NCBI GenBank assembly: GCA_020636005.1
Contig: JACJYR010000002.1
Location: 682,001 to 746,000, forward strand
Direction: 5' to 3'
Length of the DNA stretch: 64,000 bases
Origin: Lewinellaceae bacterium
Lineage (GTDB): Bacteria; Bacteroidota; Bacteroidia; Chitinophagales; Saprospiraceae
Positions 8,047 to 17,396 of the stretch are shown one piece after another. Position 1 is the stretch's first letter, and each line of letters begins with the position of its first letter. The notes beneath the pieces are model-generated. The model did not search any database, was not told the DNA's origin, and saw nothing but the letters and a program-made list of their open reading frames with translations. A program made the translations under genes and the position numbers.

Positions 8047-9645
8047 ATGAGAAAATTCGTCATTGCCATATCTTCCCTTCTCCTCGCCACCTTTCTATTT
8101 GGCCAAAAAGACTTCTACGCCCTCGAACACATCCCCGAAATCAAGATCATCTTTGAACAAAAAAACTGGAATGCCCAGTTGGACTCCCTCAAATCGCTGG
8201 GCACAAAAGAGCGCATCCCCGCCACCGTCATCATTGACAAGCAGATTTTCAAAGACGTCGGCGTTCGATACAAGGGAAACAGCTCCTACAACAACCCGAA
8301 AAGCAAGGGGGAGCAAAAACTTCCCTTCAACCTCAAGCTCGATTTCAAAAACAAAGATCAGATGCTCACCGGCGGCATCACCACCATCAAGCTCTCCAAT
8401 GTGTTCCAGGATGCCAGCTTCCTGCGGGAAGTGCTTTCTTATGAAATCGCACGGAAATACATGCCCGCACCCCGCTGCAACTTTGCAAAAGTCTTCGTGA
8501 ACGACGCCTACATTGGCCTGTACAACAACACAGAAGACATTGACACGGAAATGCTGGAGGAATACTTTGGCACCAGTAAAAACACCTTCTTCAAGTGCGA
8601 CCCCGAATGGGAAGACGTGAAAGACCTCGACAACGGCTGCCCCGAGGGCGACAAATCCTCCCTGATGTACCTCGGCGACGACCCGAAATGCTATGAAGGA
8701 TGGTACGAACTGGAAAGCAAGAAGGATGGTGCCTGGCAGGAACTGATCACGTTGATCAAAACCCTGAACCAACATCCAGAGCACGTTGATACCCTGCTGG
8801 ATGTGGACATGGCGCTTTGGATGCACGCTTTCAACAATGTGGTCGTCAACCTGGACAGCTACACGGGCCGCCTCAGCCACAATTACTATCTCTACAAAAC
8901 CCCCGACGGCCTGTTCACACCGCTGATCTGGGACATGAACATCTCCTTTGGCGGCTTCCGCTACGACGGGGAAAAGAAGGGTGTGCTGACGGACGAGGAA
9001 CTGCAGACCTTCAGCATGTTTGCCCATTATAAAAACAAAAACCCGAAACGCCCGCTGATAGTAAACCTGTTGAACAACCCACTCTGGCGGAAAATATATG
9101 TCGGCCATTGCCGCACCATCGTCATGGAGAATTTTGCGCAGGGCCAGTACCTCGAACTGGCCGGGAAAATCCGCAGCCTCATTGACGAAGCTGTCAAAAG
9201 TGACCCGAACAAACTCTACTCCTACGCCGATTTTCAAAAAAACCTCACCAAGTCGGTGGACATCGGCTACTCCTCCATCATAGGCATTGAAGAACTGATG
9301 AAGCCCCGTACGGAGTACCTGTTGAAACACCCTTTGTTTACAGGTAAAAACCCCATCGTTTCAGAAGTGGTACACGAGTTTAAAGGCGACAAAACCGTCA
9401 TCACCGCCACCGTAAAAGATGCCGAAAAAGCCTACCTCGCCTATCGGCACAGCGAAAAAGAGCCTTTCAAAATGCTGGAAATGTACGTGGACGGCACGCC
9501 CCCCGGCGGCGGTGAAAACGACAAGCTCTGGCGGCAAAAGATAGACAAAAAGGAGGGCACACAATACTACGTCATCGCCGAGGGCGACCGCCTGGCCGTC
9601 TGCTCGCCTGAAAGGGCTTCCCATGAGTTTTACACGGTCAAGTAA
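8047..9645 (+). CDS. CotH kinase-like secreted protein 2
   Basis: A 532-residue tandem paralogue of the preceding gene. It has a signal peptide (MRKFVIAISSLLLATFLFGQ), the CotH glycine-rich motif DVGVRYKGNSSYNNP, TTIKLSNVFQDASFLREVLSYE, and the metal-ligand motif TPLIWDMNISFGGF. The core is clearly related to copy 1, but the C-terminal domain is shorter and diverged, including a proline/glycine insert (DGTPPGGGENDKLW). Both copies keep the aspartate of the WD(M/L)N motif, so both may be active. The order signal peptide, CotH domain, small beta domain is typical of exported CotH proteins in this phylum. The substrate is unknown. Confidence 0.88.
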   Translation: MRKFVIAISSLLLATFLFGQKDFYALEHIPEIKIIFEQKNWNAQLDSLKSLGTKERIPATVIIDKQIFKDVGVRYKGNSSYNNPKSKGEQKLPFNLKLDFKNKDQMLTGGITTIKLSNVFQDASFLREVLSYEIARKYMPAPRCNFAKVFVNDAYIGLYNNTEDIDTEMLEEYFGTSKNTFFKCDPEWEDVKDLDNGCPEGDKSSLMYLGDDPKCYEGWYELESKKDGAWQELITLIKTLNQHPEHVDTLLDVDMALWMHAFNNVVVNLDSYTGRLSHNYYLYKTPDGLFTPLIWDMNISFGGFRYDGEKKGVLTDEELQTFSMFAHYKNKNPKRPLIVNLLNNPLWRKIYVGHCRTIVMENFAQGQYLELAGKIRSLIDEAVKSDPNKLYSYADFQKNLTKSVDIGYSSIIGIEELMKPRTEYLLKHPLFTGKNPIVSEVVHEFKGDKTVITATVKDAEKAYLAYRHSEKEPFKMLEMYVDGTPPGGGENDKLWRQKIDKKEGTQYYVIAEGDRLAVCSPERASHEFYTVK

Positions 9646-9646
9646 C

Positions 9647-9685
9647 CTCAATTTCCAAATTTCTCAATTTCCAAATTTTCTTCCA
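9647..9685. repeat. Phrase repeat aatttccaaatttctc before a start codon
   Basis: 'caatttccaaatttct' is repeated twice in imperfect form between the stop of the second CotH gene and the ATG at 9691. It is one of several phrase-like tandem repeats in short intergenic gaps of this window. Confidence 0.6.
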
Positions 9686-9690
9686 GGTCA

Positions 9691-10659
9691 ATGCCTGTTC
9701 TACAAAAATCCACTTACCGCCGCTCGGCCCTGCTCCGGAACGGCCACATCGAGTCCATCTACCCCGCTATTTTCCGAAAAGTGACCGGCTTCCAATATGA
9801 ACGGGAGCGCCTCGAACTCCCCGACGACGACTTCGTGGACCTCGACTGGCTGGACAGCCGCTCCCGTAAACTCATCGTGCTGACACACGGCCTGGAAGGC
9901 GACTCCGACCGCCAATACATCCGTGGCATGGCCAGGCTTTTCCTCGAAAAAAAATGGGACGTACTGGCCTGGAACTGCCGCTCGTGCAGCGGCGAGATGA
10001 ACCGCCAGCAACGCATGTACCACCACGGCGACATCGAAGACATCGGCGGGGTGATCGCCCATGCCCTGCGGACGAAGGACTACGAAACCATTGTCCTCGC
10101 AGGGTTCAGCATGGGCGGCAACATCAGCATGAAATACCTCGGCGTGCATGGAAAGGAAGTGCCAGCACCCATCAAAGCGGGGATCGCCTTCTCCTCCCCT
10201 ACCGACCTGAAAGCGGGCGCAGAAGTGCTGGACCAGCGCTCCAATTTTATCTACCGTGACCGCTTCATGCGTTTGTTGAAAATAAAAATTGAGCAAAAGG
10301 CGGCCCAGTACCCCGGCGTGGTGGATCTTGCCAGGTTCAACGACATCAAAGCCTGGTGGGATTTTGACGAGTTCTTCTCCGCACCGCTGAACGGCTTTGC
10401 CGGTGCCGATGATTTTTATGAAAAAGCTTCTGCGAAAAACTTCATGGCGGGCATTACCGTCCCTACCCTATTGGTGCAGGCAAAGAACGACCCTATCCTT
10501 CCCCCCGCCTGCTACCCGGTGGAATTGTGCCGCCATCATCCGCATGTTTTCCTGGAAATGCCTGCACATGGCGGGCATTGTGGTTTTTGGCAGCCAGCAA
10601 AAAAATATGCGTGGTCGGAACTGCGGGCCTGGGAGTTTTTGGAAAAGCAGGTTTTATAA
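9691..10659 (+). CDS. Alpha/beta hydrolase of the YheT type
   Basis: A 322-residue cytosolic alpha/beta-hydrolase. The nucleophile elbow is AGFSMGGN (serine near residue 145), preceded by the oxyanion-type VLTHGLEGDSDRQY. The acid residue is in VQAKNDPILPPACYP and the catalytic histidine in PAHGGHCGFW. The N-terminal RNGHIESIYPAIFRK and the family-specific AWNCRSCSGEMNRQQRMYHHG identify it as the YheT/ABHD1-ABHD3 group of esterases, whose bacterial substrates are mostly unknown. Forty-five bases of phrase repeat separate it from the CotH pair, so co-transcription is possible. Confidence 0.9.
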   Translation: MPVLQKSTYRRSALLRNGHIESIYPAIFRKVTGFQYERERLELPDDDFVDLDWLDSRSRKLIVLTHGLEGDSDRQYIRGMARLFLEKKWDVLAWNCRSCSGEMNRQQRMYHHGDIEDIGGVIAHALRTKDYETIVLAGFSMGGNISMKYLGVHGKEVPAPIKAGIAFSSPTDLKAGAEVLDQRSNFIYRDRFMRLLKIKIEQKAAQYPGVVDLARFNDIKAWWDFDEFFSAPLNGFAGADDFYEKASAKNFMAGITVPTLLVQAKNDPILPPACYPVELCRHHPHVFLEMPAHGGHCGFWQPAKKYAWSELRAWEFLEKQVL

Positions 10660-10674
10660 ATATCCGCAATAAAT

Positions 10675-11361
10675 CTATCCTTCCCTGGAAAAAGTTTCGG
10701 TTGTACCGTTGATACCCATGATTACCTTGCTTGCCATATTTATAAATAGACCATGCTCAACAAGTCCTACTATTTCGTCCAGCCTGGCTGCAAGCTGTGA
10801 AGGGTTGGTGATCAACCCAAAGTCGGCATCTACAATAAAATTCCCCTGATCGGTGATAAATGGTTTGCCCCCAACTGATCGGATGGCCCCGGAACCATGA
10901 AGCGATTGGATTTGGCGCAACACATAGTTAGCGGCAAATGGTATCACTTCGATGGGCAATTTGAATTTTCCAAGCACCGCTACTTTTTTAGAAGAATCCG
11001 CTATGATGATGAACTCCCTGGTCAGGGAAGCCACAATCTTTTCCCGCAGCAGTGCACCGCCGCCCCCTTTGATAAGCATTAAATCACGGTTAAATTCATC
11101 CGCACCGTCAATGGTGACGTCTATGGATTGGACGGCATTTATATCAACCAAAGGGATGTGTAAAGATTCGGCCAGTTCCTTTGTCTTATTGGAAGTAGGC
11201 ACGGCTTGAATATCCAAGCCCTGCTTGATCATTTCACCAACCTCCCGGATGGCATAGTAAGCCGTAGAGCCAGTTCCCAAGCCGACTATTTGATGGTCGG
11301 CAATAAACTTTACCGCCTCTTTTGCCGCTAACTGTTTCTCCTGTTCTATATTTTTTGTCAT
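10675..11361 (-). CDS. rpiA: Ribose-5-phosphate isomerase A
   Basis: A 228-residue RpiA that interconverts ribose 5-phosphate and ribulose 5-phosphate in the non-oxidative pentose phosphate pathway. Family motifs appear in order: VGLGTGSTAYYAI (phosphate loop), VPTSNKTKELA, IDVTIDGADEFNRDLMLIKGGGGALLREKIVA (active site DGADE and KGGGGAL), and IIADSSKK. The length is normal. The ATG at 11361 gives MTKNIEQEKQLAAKEAV, the usual family start. It is convergent with the YheT-like gene, with 15 bases between the stops. Confidence 0.96.
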   Translation of the reverse strand: MTKNIEQEKQLAAKEAVKFIADHQIVGLGTGSTAYYAIREVGEMIKQGLDIQAVPTSNKTKELAESLHIPLVDINAVQSIDVTIDGADEFNRDLMLIKGGGGALLREKIVASLTREFIIIADSSKKVAVLGKFKLPIEVIPFAANYVLRQIQSLHGSGAIRSVGGKPFITDQGNFIVDADFGLITNPSQLAARLDEIVGLVEHGLFINMASKVIMGINGTTETFSREG

Positions 11362-11598
11362 CCGATATAAGTGTACCCTGAGCTATGGTTTCATTTGCCT
11401 CCATCCAGGCCAAAAGCGGCTTTCGCCATCCCGTCTTCGCTGGTTGAGTAGCAAGGTGCAAAAGAGGAAAACGAGGTTTTGTTGACAGCAAGGTGTTGTA
11501 AAGATGCGCTGGATTCTTGAGGCAAATTTATCTTTTTAGCGCTGATAATCATTGAATTCCGAGACCACATTTTTTGGAAACACCCCATACTTTTTGAA

Positions 11599-12858
11599 AT
11601 GCTCGACCTGCACACTTCACAAAATTTGCTGCTGATTGATGCAGGCAAGGAGAATTACCAACATGCTTCCCGGTTGGTGGATGCGGCCGGCAACGAACTC
11701 GGCAACGTCCACCTCAAACTGGCGGCCACCAACGCTTTTCCCATCGTCGTTACCTTCAACCCAAGTGACACCACGTTCCTCGTGCTGGAGGGAAAGGTCA
11801 TCGACAACTCCAATGTAGGCGTACCTTCTTTTGCCATCACCTTCGTAAACAACGAACCTTATCACATTGCCGTGGCCGATGACGAGGGCAATTTCGAGGT
11901 GTTTGCGCCAGTTGGCGAAACCTTCGACCTCGTGCTTTACCAGGCTTGTGGCGGGGAATTTTACAACGAAGAACTCGGCCCCTTCTATATCAACCAAACC
12001 CTCGATGACATCACTGCCCCGGAGGTCAGTGTATTCCTGCTAAATGGCACCCTGCTCGACTGCAACGGCAACCCCGTGACCAACGGTTACGCCCTCATCG
12101 ACTGGAGCGAAGGCGTATTTACCACGGCCCTGACTGGCCCCGACGGCTTCTTTTCTACCATCCTGTTCGATTGCCAGAGCATCAATTCGGTCATCAAAGT
12201 GAGAGGCTACGACCTCAACGCCGGCACCGTGAGCGACCCCATCGAGGTGCCGTTCAACAGCGCCAACATGGACGCCGGAACGGTCACCGTTTGCAATACC
12301 GACGAGTCGTTCCTGAGCTTCGACCTCGACGGCACGACGTACAATTTCCAACCCTTTCTCGCTTACGTTGTTGAGGACTCCATCACTGACCCCAACACCG
12401 GGCAAACGACGTCCGGCGAATTGACCACGATGATTTACCAGTCCACAACGGGCAGAACAGCGTCGTCATCGAAGTGGCGGGGGCTGCACCGGGCACTTAC
12501 TTTGTTCGCTCGCTGCTCCTCGTCGTCGACGGACAGCCCATCGGCAGTATCTCGAACGACCCGTCCGTTTTCACTGGGCGGGCCGGTCGTCCATTTTTAC
12601 CGGGGCTTCGAGGGTGTCATTTTCGATGAAAATGCGGCGCTCACCACCGGCGACGATTTGATCCAAAACGGCATTTACCGAAACAAAACCGGATTGAGCC
12701 TGCAAGCCGGGTTGGACATCAGCCGACAGGTTGGCAGGTTGGGAGAGGTGTTTTTCGGGGTACAGTTCCGGCAGGGGCTGACTTCCCTGAAGGATGCTAC
12801 GGCCGGTTTCGAGCAGCGTTACGGGAACCTCGGGGCGAGGCTGGGCTGGCGATTTTGA
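11599..12858 (+). pseudogene. Decayed carboxypeptidase-regulatory-like / outer-membrane protein gene
   Basis: The open frame encodes 419 residues but does not read as one sound protein. Residues ~45-270 look like repeated beta-sandwich (carboxypeptidase regulatory-like) domains: VLEGKVIDNSNVGVPSFAI and LLNGTLLDCNGNPVTNGYAL. There is no signal peptide, unlike other exported proteins here, so the 5' end seems lost. From about 12440 to 12560 this frame becomes serine/arginine-rich nonsense, whereas the frame starting at 12423 reads like protein (NSVVIEVAGAAPGTYFVRS). The last ~85 residues (LQAGLDISRQVGRLGEVFFG) resemble the end of an outer-membrane beta-barrel. I interpret two frameshifts, or a fusion of remnants. 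Confidence 0.55.
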
Positions 12859-13002
12859 TGGTATCGCCGAACTCATTGAAATTGACTTTTTAAGCGATTT
12901 TTAGCTGTAAACCTTGTCATTGTCGAAGACAAGGCCAGATGGAAAAAATCGGTCAATTTTTCAAAGTCAATCAGTTCGGGAAGGTAACTGGTTTTGACTC
13001 CG

Positions 13003-13485
13003 TCAGGATGTGGGTTGCGGGTAAGCTTCATTGCCCTTGCGGATGCTGGACCAAACGACCAAGGCAAGCATGGCCATCGTAGTAAACGTTCGCATGGTAT
13101 GATAGGACCACCATTGGTCACGAAGTTGTGTCCAATCGGAGGGCATGGAGCCTGGTTGCCAGGTCATCTCTATGGCATTGATGGGTTGGTTGCCAAATCT
13201 GGTTATCAGGCCACTTCCTATTCCTAAGACAAAGGCGGACAGCAAAAGAACCACATCGACCCTGGATTGCCTTTGCAGCCATGCCGAAAGCAAAGTCAAA
13301 AGCCCGGCTGTACCGCCAAGAACCGGCATCAAGGTGTTGAGTGAACGAATGGCGTTTTGCTGTTGCTCCAAATAGGCAGTTGCCGACAATGATAGCGGAT
13401 TGTAACCAACCCAGATTCCAAATACAGCACCAGCGACCAGCGCCAGCACCAGGACATTTACAAAGCGTACGATTGTAGTAGCCAT
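13003..13485 (-). CDS. DUF1772-type integral membrane protein
   Basis: A 160-residue protein with four predicted membrane segments: VNVLVLALVAGAVFGIWVG, LNTLMPVLGGTAGLLTLLSAW, VVLLLSAFVLGIGSGLITRF and TFTTMAMLALVVWS. The polar stretch before the last helix (DWTQLRDQWWSYHTMRTF) is typical of the DUF1772 family, which is related to anthrone oxygenase-like membrane proteins. The function in bacteria is unknown. It is a single gene convergent with the decayed frame to its left and divergent from the T9SS gene at 13655. Confidence 0.75.
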   Translation of the reverse strand: MATTIVRFVNVLVLALVAGAVFGIWVGYNPLSLSATAYLEQQQNAIRSLNTLMPVLGGTAGLLTLLSAWLQRQSRVDVVLLLSAFVLGIGSGLITRFGNQPINAIEMTWQPGSMPSDWTQLRDQWWSYHTMRTFTTMAMLALVVWSSIRKGNEAYPQPTS

Positions 13486-13654
13486 GTGTTAAGAGATTTA
13501 AGAAACTGATTCACAGGCCCCAAGCATTGGGATACCCCCACTAAAGGTATTCTTAAAAATCTAGATGGATGGATTTATTTTTTTCACGCTGAGGGATTCA
13601 CATCCCTCGAAAAATTGAATCTGAATCCTTCGAAATCTCAAAAAAATTTTATTC

Positions 13655-15766
13655 ATGAAAATCACCCATTGCTTCCTATTCTTTACCCTTTTTTTCACGC
13701 ACCTTTTGCTTGCGCAAACCACCCTCCAACTCCCCCTCGACCCCGGCCGTATCAACCCCGGCACCGACCTGAAGCTGGCCGCCAACGGCGACTACCTGCT
13801 CAGCAGTTACTTCCCCGGCCCCATACTGACCCAAGGCGGCGGCGTGAACCTGACCCGTTTCAACCTGAAAGACGGCGTGCTGTGGAGCCAGGACATGAAT
13901 TTCAGCATCCTGAGCGGGGGCGGCTACGTGGCCGATTGGCCGCAAGAGCAGGCCCTGCTGATGACGGCATTTGTGCTCGACACCTTTTACAATAAAGTGT
14001 TGGTAAAACTCGACCCGCAGGGCAACGTGCTCTGGTCACGCCGCTACGGGAAGCCAAATGATGTTTCCTACGTCGGTATTTTCAATGGAAAAACCCTCGC
14101 CATGCCGCTCGCAGACGGTAACGTGCTGTTAGCGGGCGGGGCGACGGCTATTTTTTCCAACGTGGATGCCAACGACCTTTTTGTGGGAAAAATCGGCCCG
14201 GACGGCGGCATCGTTTGGGCAAAAAACCTCTGCTTTTCCTGCCTCGGCGACGTGGATGCGGCGCTCGGCAACGTCATCCCGACGAGCGACGGCGGCTTCC
14301 TGCTCACGGGCATCGTGGAGCGGAACAACGCCCAGAACAACGAAGACGTGCTACTGGTAAAACTCAACGCCAGCGGTGATGTGCAATGGGCGAAGGCGCT
14401 CAACAATCCCGGCAGCTTCCTCTCCAGCGACGACCGGGGCTTCGAGTTGAAGGAACTGCCGAATGGCCATTTCGTAATCGTCGGGGAGCTTTTCAATTTT
14501 GGGGACAACGTTTCCGACGGGCTGATTTTGGAAGTTGATGCGGACGGCAGTTTTTTACGCTCGGTGACTGTGCAAATCACCAATTCCAACCACGAAGTGA
14601 AACTGCCGCACCTGGATGTGCTGGACGACAACACCATTGTTGTGACGGGCAGTACCTCCCAGGACACCATCGCCAATGCTGCCAGGCAACTCAATTTTTT
14701 GGCCCAAATCCAACTCAACGGCACGGTGGATTGGCGCCATAGTTGGTACCCGGAGACGTTCCTCGGCTTCGGTACGGCGGGCAATGCGCTGGTGCGACAG
14801 CCCGGCGGCTATGCCTATTTGATAAACGATCACGAAAACTTCGATAAATTTTTCCCTGCCCTCGTACTGACGGAAGAAAACGGAAAAACAGGTTGCGAAG
14901 ACGAAATTTCCATTTCTACCATAACCAATAAACCGTTCACCGTCAGCAACTTAACCCTCACCGCCGAGCCGCTGACCTTCTCGGAAGATTTCCCGGTGAC
15001 CAAGCAAAATTTCAACGGTTTCAACATCAACCTACCCTACCCCGACCTCGGCCCTGACCTGACGGCCTGCGAACCGCTCGACATTCCCCTGTTGATTCCC
15101 CAGGTAATCGGCATCAATTCTTTCCAGTGGAGTACTGGTTCCAATGCGCCCATCATTAATGCAACTGCACCTGGTGCGTACGCTGTGACGGTGACGGCCA
15201 GCGATTTCTGTTTGACGGCTTCCGACACAGTGCTGGTGAGTGCATCGGCTGAACTTCCGATCGCGGCCATCGAATTCGACCCCACCGGTTTCTGTGAAAA
15301 TGGTTTTGTACTCCTCGCTGGTACGGCTGAAAATGCAGATGCTATCATGTGGTCAACAGGGGACACGACTGCCTTCATCGAAGCGACTGAGGCTGGCATT
15401 TATACCCTCACCGTCAGCAATAGTTGCGGCACCGATGTGGATACGCAGACTTTGGAGCTTCCGCCTTGCGACACCGTGAAAGAATTCTGCCCGCTGGAGG
15501 TCCCCAATGCTTTTTCTCCCAACAATGACGGCATCAACGACTCCTTCCTGCCCGTCGGCAAGTGCCTGGACTTGCAAGGCTATGTTTTCAAGGTCTTTTC
15601 CCGCTGGGGCGAGTTGGTGTTTGAAACGGACTCCCCGTTGGAAGGCTGGAACGGCGAACACCGCAACAAGCCCGCCACCTCGGACGTGTACGTCTGGTTT
15701 TTGCAATATGACGACGGGAATAAAGGCATGGTGAAGGAGCAAGGGGATGTGACGCTGTTGCGGTGA
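13655..15766 (+). CDS. T9SS type B sorting domain secreted protein
   Basis: A 703-residue exported protein with signal peptide MKITHCFLFFTLFFTHLLLAQ. Residues ~30-430 hold repeating blade-like units (GNVLWSRRYG, GGIVWAKNLC, GDVQWAKALN, DGGFLLTG), as in delta-60-like beta-propellers. Two Ig/PKD-like modules follow (INSFQWSTGSNAPIINATAP and ADAIMWSTGDTTAFIEATEA). The last ~85 residues are the gliding-motility-associated C-terminal domain: VPNAFSPNNDGINDSFLPVG, then VFKVFSRWGELVFE and ATSDVYVWFLQY. That domain directs type IX secretion and release or surface attachment. No catalytic motif is visible; a structural or adhesive role is inferred. Confidence 0.9.
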   Translation: MKITHCFLFFTLFFTHLLLAQTTLQLPLDPGRINPGTDLKLAANGDYLLSSYFPGPILTQGGGVNLTRFNLKDGVLWSQDMNFSILSGGGYVADWPQEQALLMTAFVLDTFYNKVLVKLDPQGNVLWSRRYGKPNDVSYVGIFNGKTLAMPLADGNVLLAGGATAIFSNVDANDLFVGKIGPDGGIVWAKNLCFSCLGDVDAALGNVIPTSDGGFLLTGIVERNNAQNNEDVLLVKLNASGDVQWAKALNNPGSFLSSDDRGFELKELPNGHFVIVGELFNFGDNVSDGLILEVDADGSFLRSVTVQITNSNHEVKLPHLDVLDDNTIVVTGSTSQDTIANAARQLNFLAQIQLNGTVDWRHSWYPETFLGFGTAGNALVRQPGGYAYLINDHENFDKFFPALVLTEENGKTGCEDEISISTITNKPFTVSNLTLTAEPLTFSEDFPVTKQNFNGFNINLPYPDLGPDLTACEPLDIPLLIPQVIGINSFQWSTGSNAPIINATAPGAYAVTVTASDFCLTASDTVLVSASAELPIAAIEFDPTGFCENGFVLLAGTAENADAIMWSTGDTTAFIEATEAGIYTLTVSNSCGTDVDTQTLELPPCDTVKEFCPLEVPNAFSPNNDGINDSFLPVGKCLDLQGYVFKVFSRWGELVFETDSPLEGWNGEHRNKPATSDVYVWFLQYDDGNKGMVKEQGDVTLLR

Positions 15767-15771
15767 GAAGT

Positions 15772-16044
15772 TCACCGCCCCATCCACTCCTTGATCTCCG
15801 TTACCCGGTCGGCGCTGGCAAAGGCGTCAATTTTTGGCTTGGGCCCCTCGTGTAGTCAGAATATCCCACGACCCAGTTTTGTGCGCCTTTGCCGAAATCG
15901 TAATTCAGGCGGACGCAAATCCTCTTTATCGTCGGTTGCCAGGAATAGGCCCATAGCGAACAGGGCCGAAAGCATCAATTGCTTTATGGTTTTAGATTTA
16001 TTAAATTCTGTGGAGTAAGGAAAACCGTTAAAACGGTTTAGCAC
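15772..16044 (-). pseudogene. Possible frameshifted small gene
   Basis: On the minus strand an open frame from 16044 contains a hydrophobic start, MLSALFAMGLFLATDDKEDL. In another frame the sequence continues as protein-like VRLNYDFGKGAQNWVVGYS and runs to a stop at 15772-15774 (ending VTEIKEWMGR). Joining the two needs one frameshift near 15910. I do not recognise the family. The proposed 5' part lies inside a palindromic repeat (16001-16095), which weakens the case. Confidence 0.25.
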
Positions 16045-16095
16045 ATAACCGCTTGATTTTCAACCCACGACTTACGTGGGTTGAAAATTGGCTAT
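16001..16095. repeat. REP-like palindromic repeat, copy 1
   Basis: It contains a perfect hairpin with 13-base arms (TTTTCAACCCACG, 16057-16069, pairing with 16075-16087) and an 18-base palindrome AAACCGTTAAAACGGTTT at 16022-16039. The whole block, including 'ccttactccacagaattt' on the minus strand, recurs inverted at 25650-25845. Hairpins of this kind resemble REP elements mobilised by IS200-like (RAYT) transposases, but no such transposase is in this window. Confidence 0.75.
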
Positions 16096-16157
16096 CATTT
16101 CCAGTAGTTTTAATGGCTTGCCACAGGATTTGTCAAAGAGCATTTTTATGACTGAAT

Positions 16158-16694
16158 TTAATGCGGTCTTTCGTAATGCAACTGTACCAGCCCCGATTCG
16201 AAAGGCCGTGCGCTCAGCAATTTCAGTGGTGTCTCCGGCCTTCCGTTTTTAAAAAGGGCAATGCCTTCGCCCAGCAAAATGGGAATGACGGAGATGTAAA
16301 ATTCGTCAATGAGGTTGTCTTTCAGCAACAGATGAACGATTTCAGCGCCCCCGTCCACGAAGATGTTTTTGCCGGTTTTGCTTTTCAGGTCAGCGACCAG
16401 CTCGCCCAGGTTGCCGGTATAAAATTTCACCGTACCGATAGGCTCACGGGGCGTGCGGGTGACAATGTAGGCGTCCTTGTCGCTGTGCGGAAAATCGTAG
16501 CCCATCGACAGCACTTTGTCGTAGGTTTTCCTGCCGACGATAACGGCGTCCACCGAGCTGACAAATCCATAGTATCCATAGTCCTCGCCTTCTTTTTCGA
16601 CCATAGACAGGAAGCCGAGGTCGTCGTCCGGTTTGGCGATGTAGCCGTCGAGGCTCATGGCGATGTAAAGGATGACTTTTCTGGGTGGGTTCAT
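16158..16694 (-). CDS. Dihydrofolate reductase-like (RibD C-terminal family) protein
   Basis: A 178-residue protein of the RibD_C/DHFR-like reductase family. Motifs: VILYIAMSLDGYIAKPDDDL at the start, DAVIVGRKTYDKVL (NADPH-binding region), AYIVTRTPREP, and IFVDGGAEIVHLLLKDNLID followed by PILLGEGIALF. These single-domain proteins are common in Bacteroidota; the true substrate is unknown and dihydrofolate itself is not established. I chose the ATG at 16694, which precedes the conserved strand; an ATG eight codons upstream is possible. Confidence 0.88.
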   Translation of the reverse strand: MNPPRKVILYIAMSLDGYIAKPDDDLGFLSMVEKEGEDYGYYGFVSSVDAVIVGRKTYDKVLSMGYDFPHSDKDAYIVTRTPREPIGTVKFYTGNLGELVADLKSKTGKNIFVDGGAEIVHLLLKDNLIDEFYISVIPILLGEGIALFKNGRPETPLKLLSARPFESGLVQLHYERPH

Positions 16695-16967
16695 GTTGTT
16701 GTTTGATAATGAGTGCATAATTTTACAAAAGAACGAATAAACAGTCGGGAAATGGCATCTTTTAACTCCGCATCCCGCTACTTTTTCTGGGCTTTCACTT
16801 TCATGGTTTTACCGTTGTCCACGCCCGTGCACATCATTTTGCCGGAGGATCAAAGCCACTTTCGCATCTTTGCCCGCAGACCTAAGCATTGCACCGGACG
16901 GGTTCTGCCTGGAAGCAAAATGATTGAAAAAAAACAGTGGTGCATGGTAAAACTCAAAGATTGACCG

Positions 16968-17312
16968 ATGGAAAAAATCAATAGCATCGAGCAGTACATC
17001 GCAGGTTTTCCGGTGGATGTGCAGAACACCCTGCAGCAAGTGCGGGCCACTATCCGAGCCGCAGCGCCCGGGGCCACGGAGGACATCCGCTACGGTATCC
17101 CTACTTTTCGATTGAATGGAAAAAACCTGGTGCATTTTGCCGCTTTCAAAAACCACATCGGATTTTATGCCACGCCAACCGGGCACCAGGCTTTTGCAGG
17201 GGAGCTTTCAAAATACAAGCAGGGAAAAGGCTCGGTGCAGTTCCCGCTTGACCAGCCTATGCCGCTGGAATTGATTGGACGTATCGTTCAGCACCGGGCA
17301 GGGCATATTTAA
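16968..17312 (+). CDS. DUF1801 family protein
   Basis: A 114-residue protein that matches the DUF1801 (YdhG-like) family along its whole length: IEQYIAGFPVDVQNTLQQVR, then the conserved AAPGATEDIRYGIPTFRLNG, and HIGFYATPTGHQAFAGELSK with YKQGKGSVQFPLDQPMP. Structures of the family show a small alpha/beta fold and suggest a metal- or iron-related role (Fra/YdhG), not proven in this phylum. The hairpin repeat at 17319 begins seven bases after its stop, so that repeat may serve as its terminator. Confidence 0.9.
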   Translation: MEKINSIEQYIAGFPVDVQNTLQQVRATIRAAAPGATEDIRYGIPTFRLNGKNLVHFAAFKNHIGFYATPTGHQAFAGELSKYKQGKGSVQFPLDQPMPLELIGRIVQHRAGHI

Positions 17313-17318
17313 TTTTAG

Positions 17319-17396
17319 AAAAAATAACTTCCCTATTTTGATTTTGAAAGCCCCAGCACTGGAAGGTTTTTTTAAAAATAATCCCGATTTCACGTC
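17319..17396. repeat. Dispersed hairpin repeat copy A, left part (interrupted by IS)
   Basis: The left portion of a ~110-bp repeat found again at 40285-40395 and 45415-45528, here in inverted orientation. The common elements are 'aaataacttccc', a 'tggaaggttttt' block and one arm of a hairpin, aaataatcccgat. It is split in the loop of its hairpin by the IS4-family element; the right part resumes at 18835. Confidence 0.8.

Noticed and set aside
16713..16964. Small plus-strand gene of 83 residues between the DHFR-like and DUF1801 genes
   Set aside because: No family, no export signal of normal shape and poor codon character; it may be chance or a relic, not enough to call.
17208..17393. Second transposase or toxin gene at the IS left flank
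   Set aside because: The sequence there is the DUF1801 gene end and the dispersed hairpin repeat.
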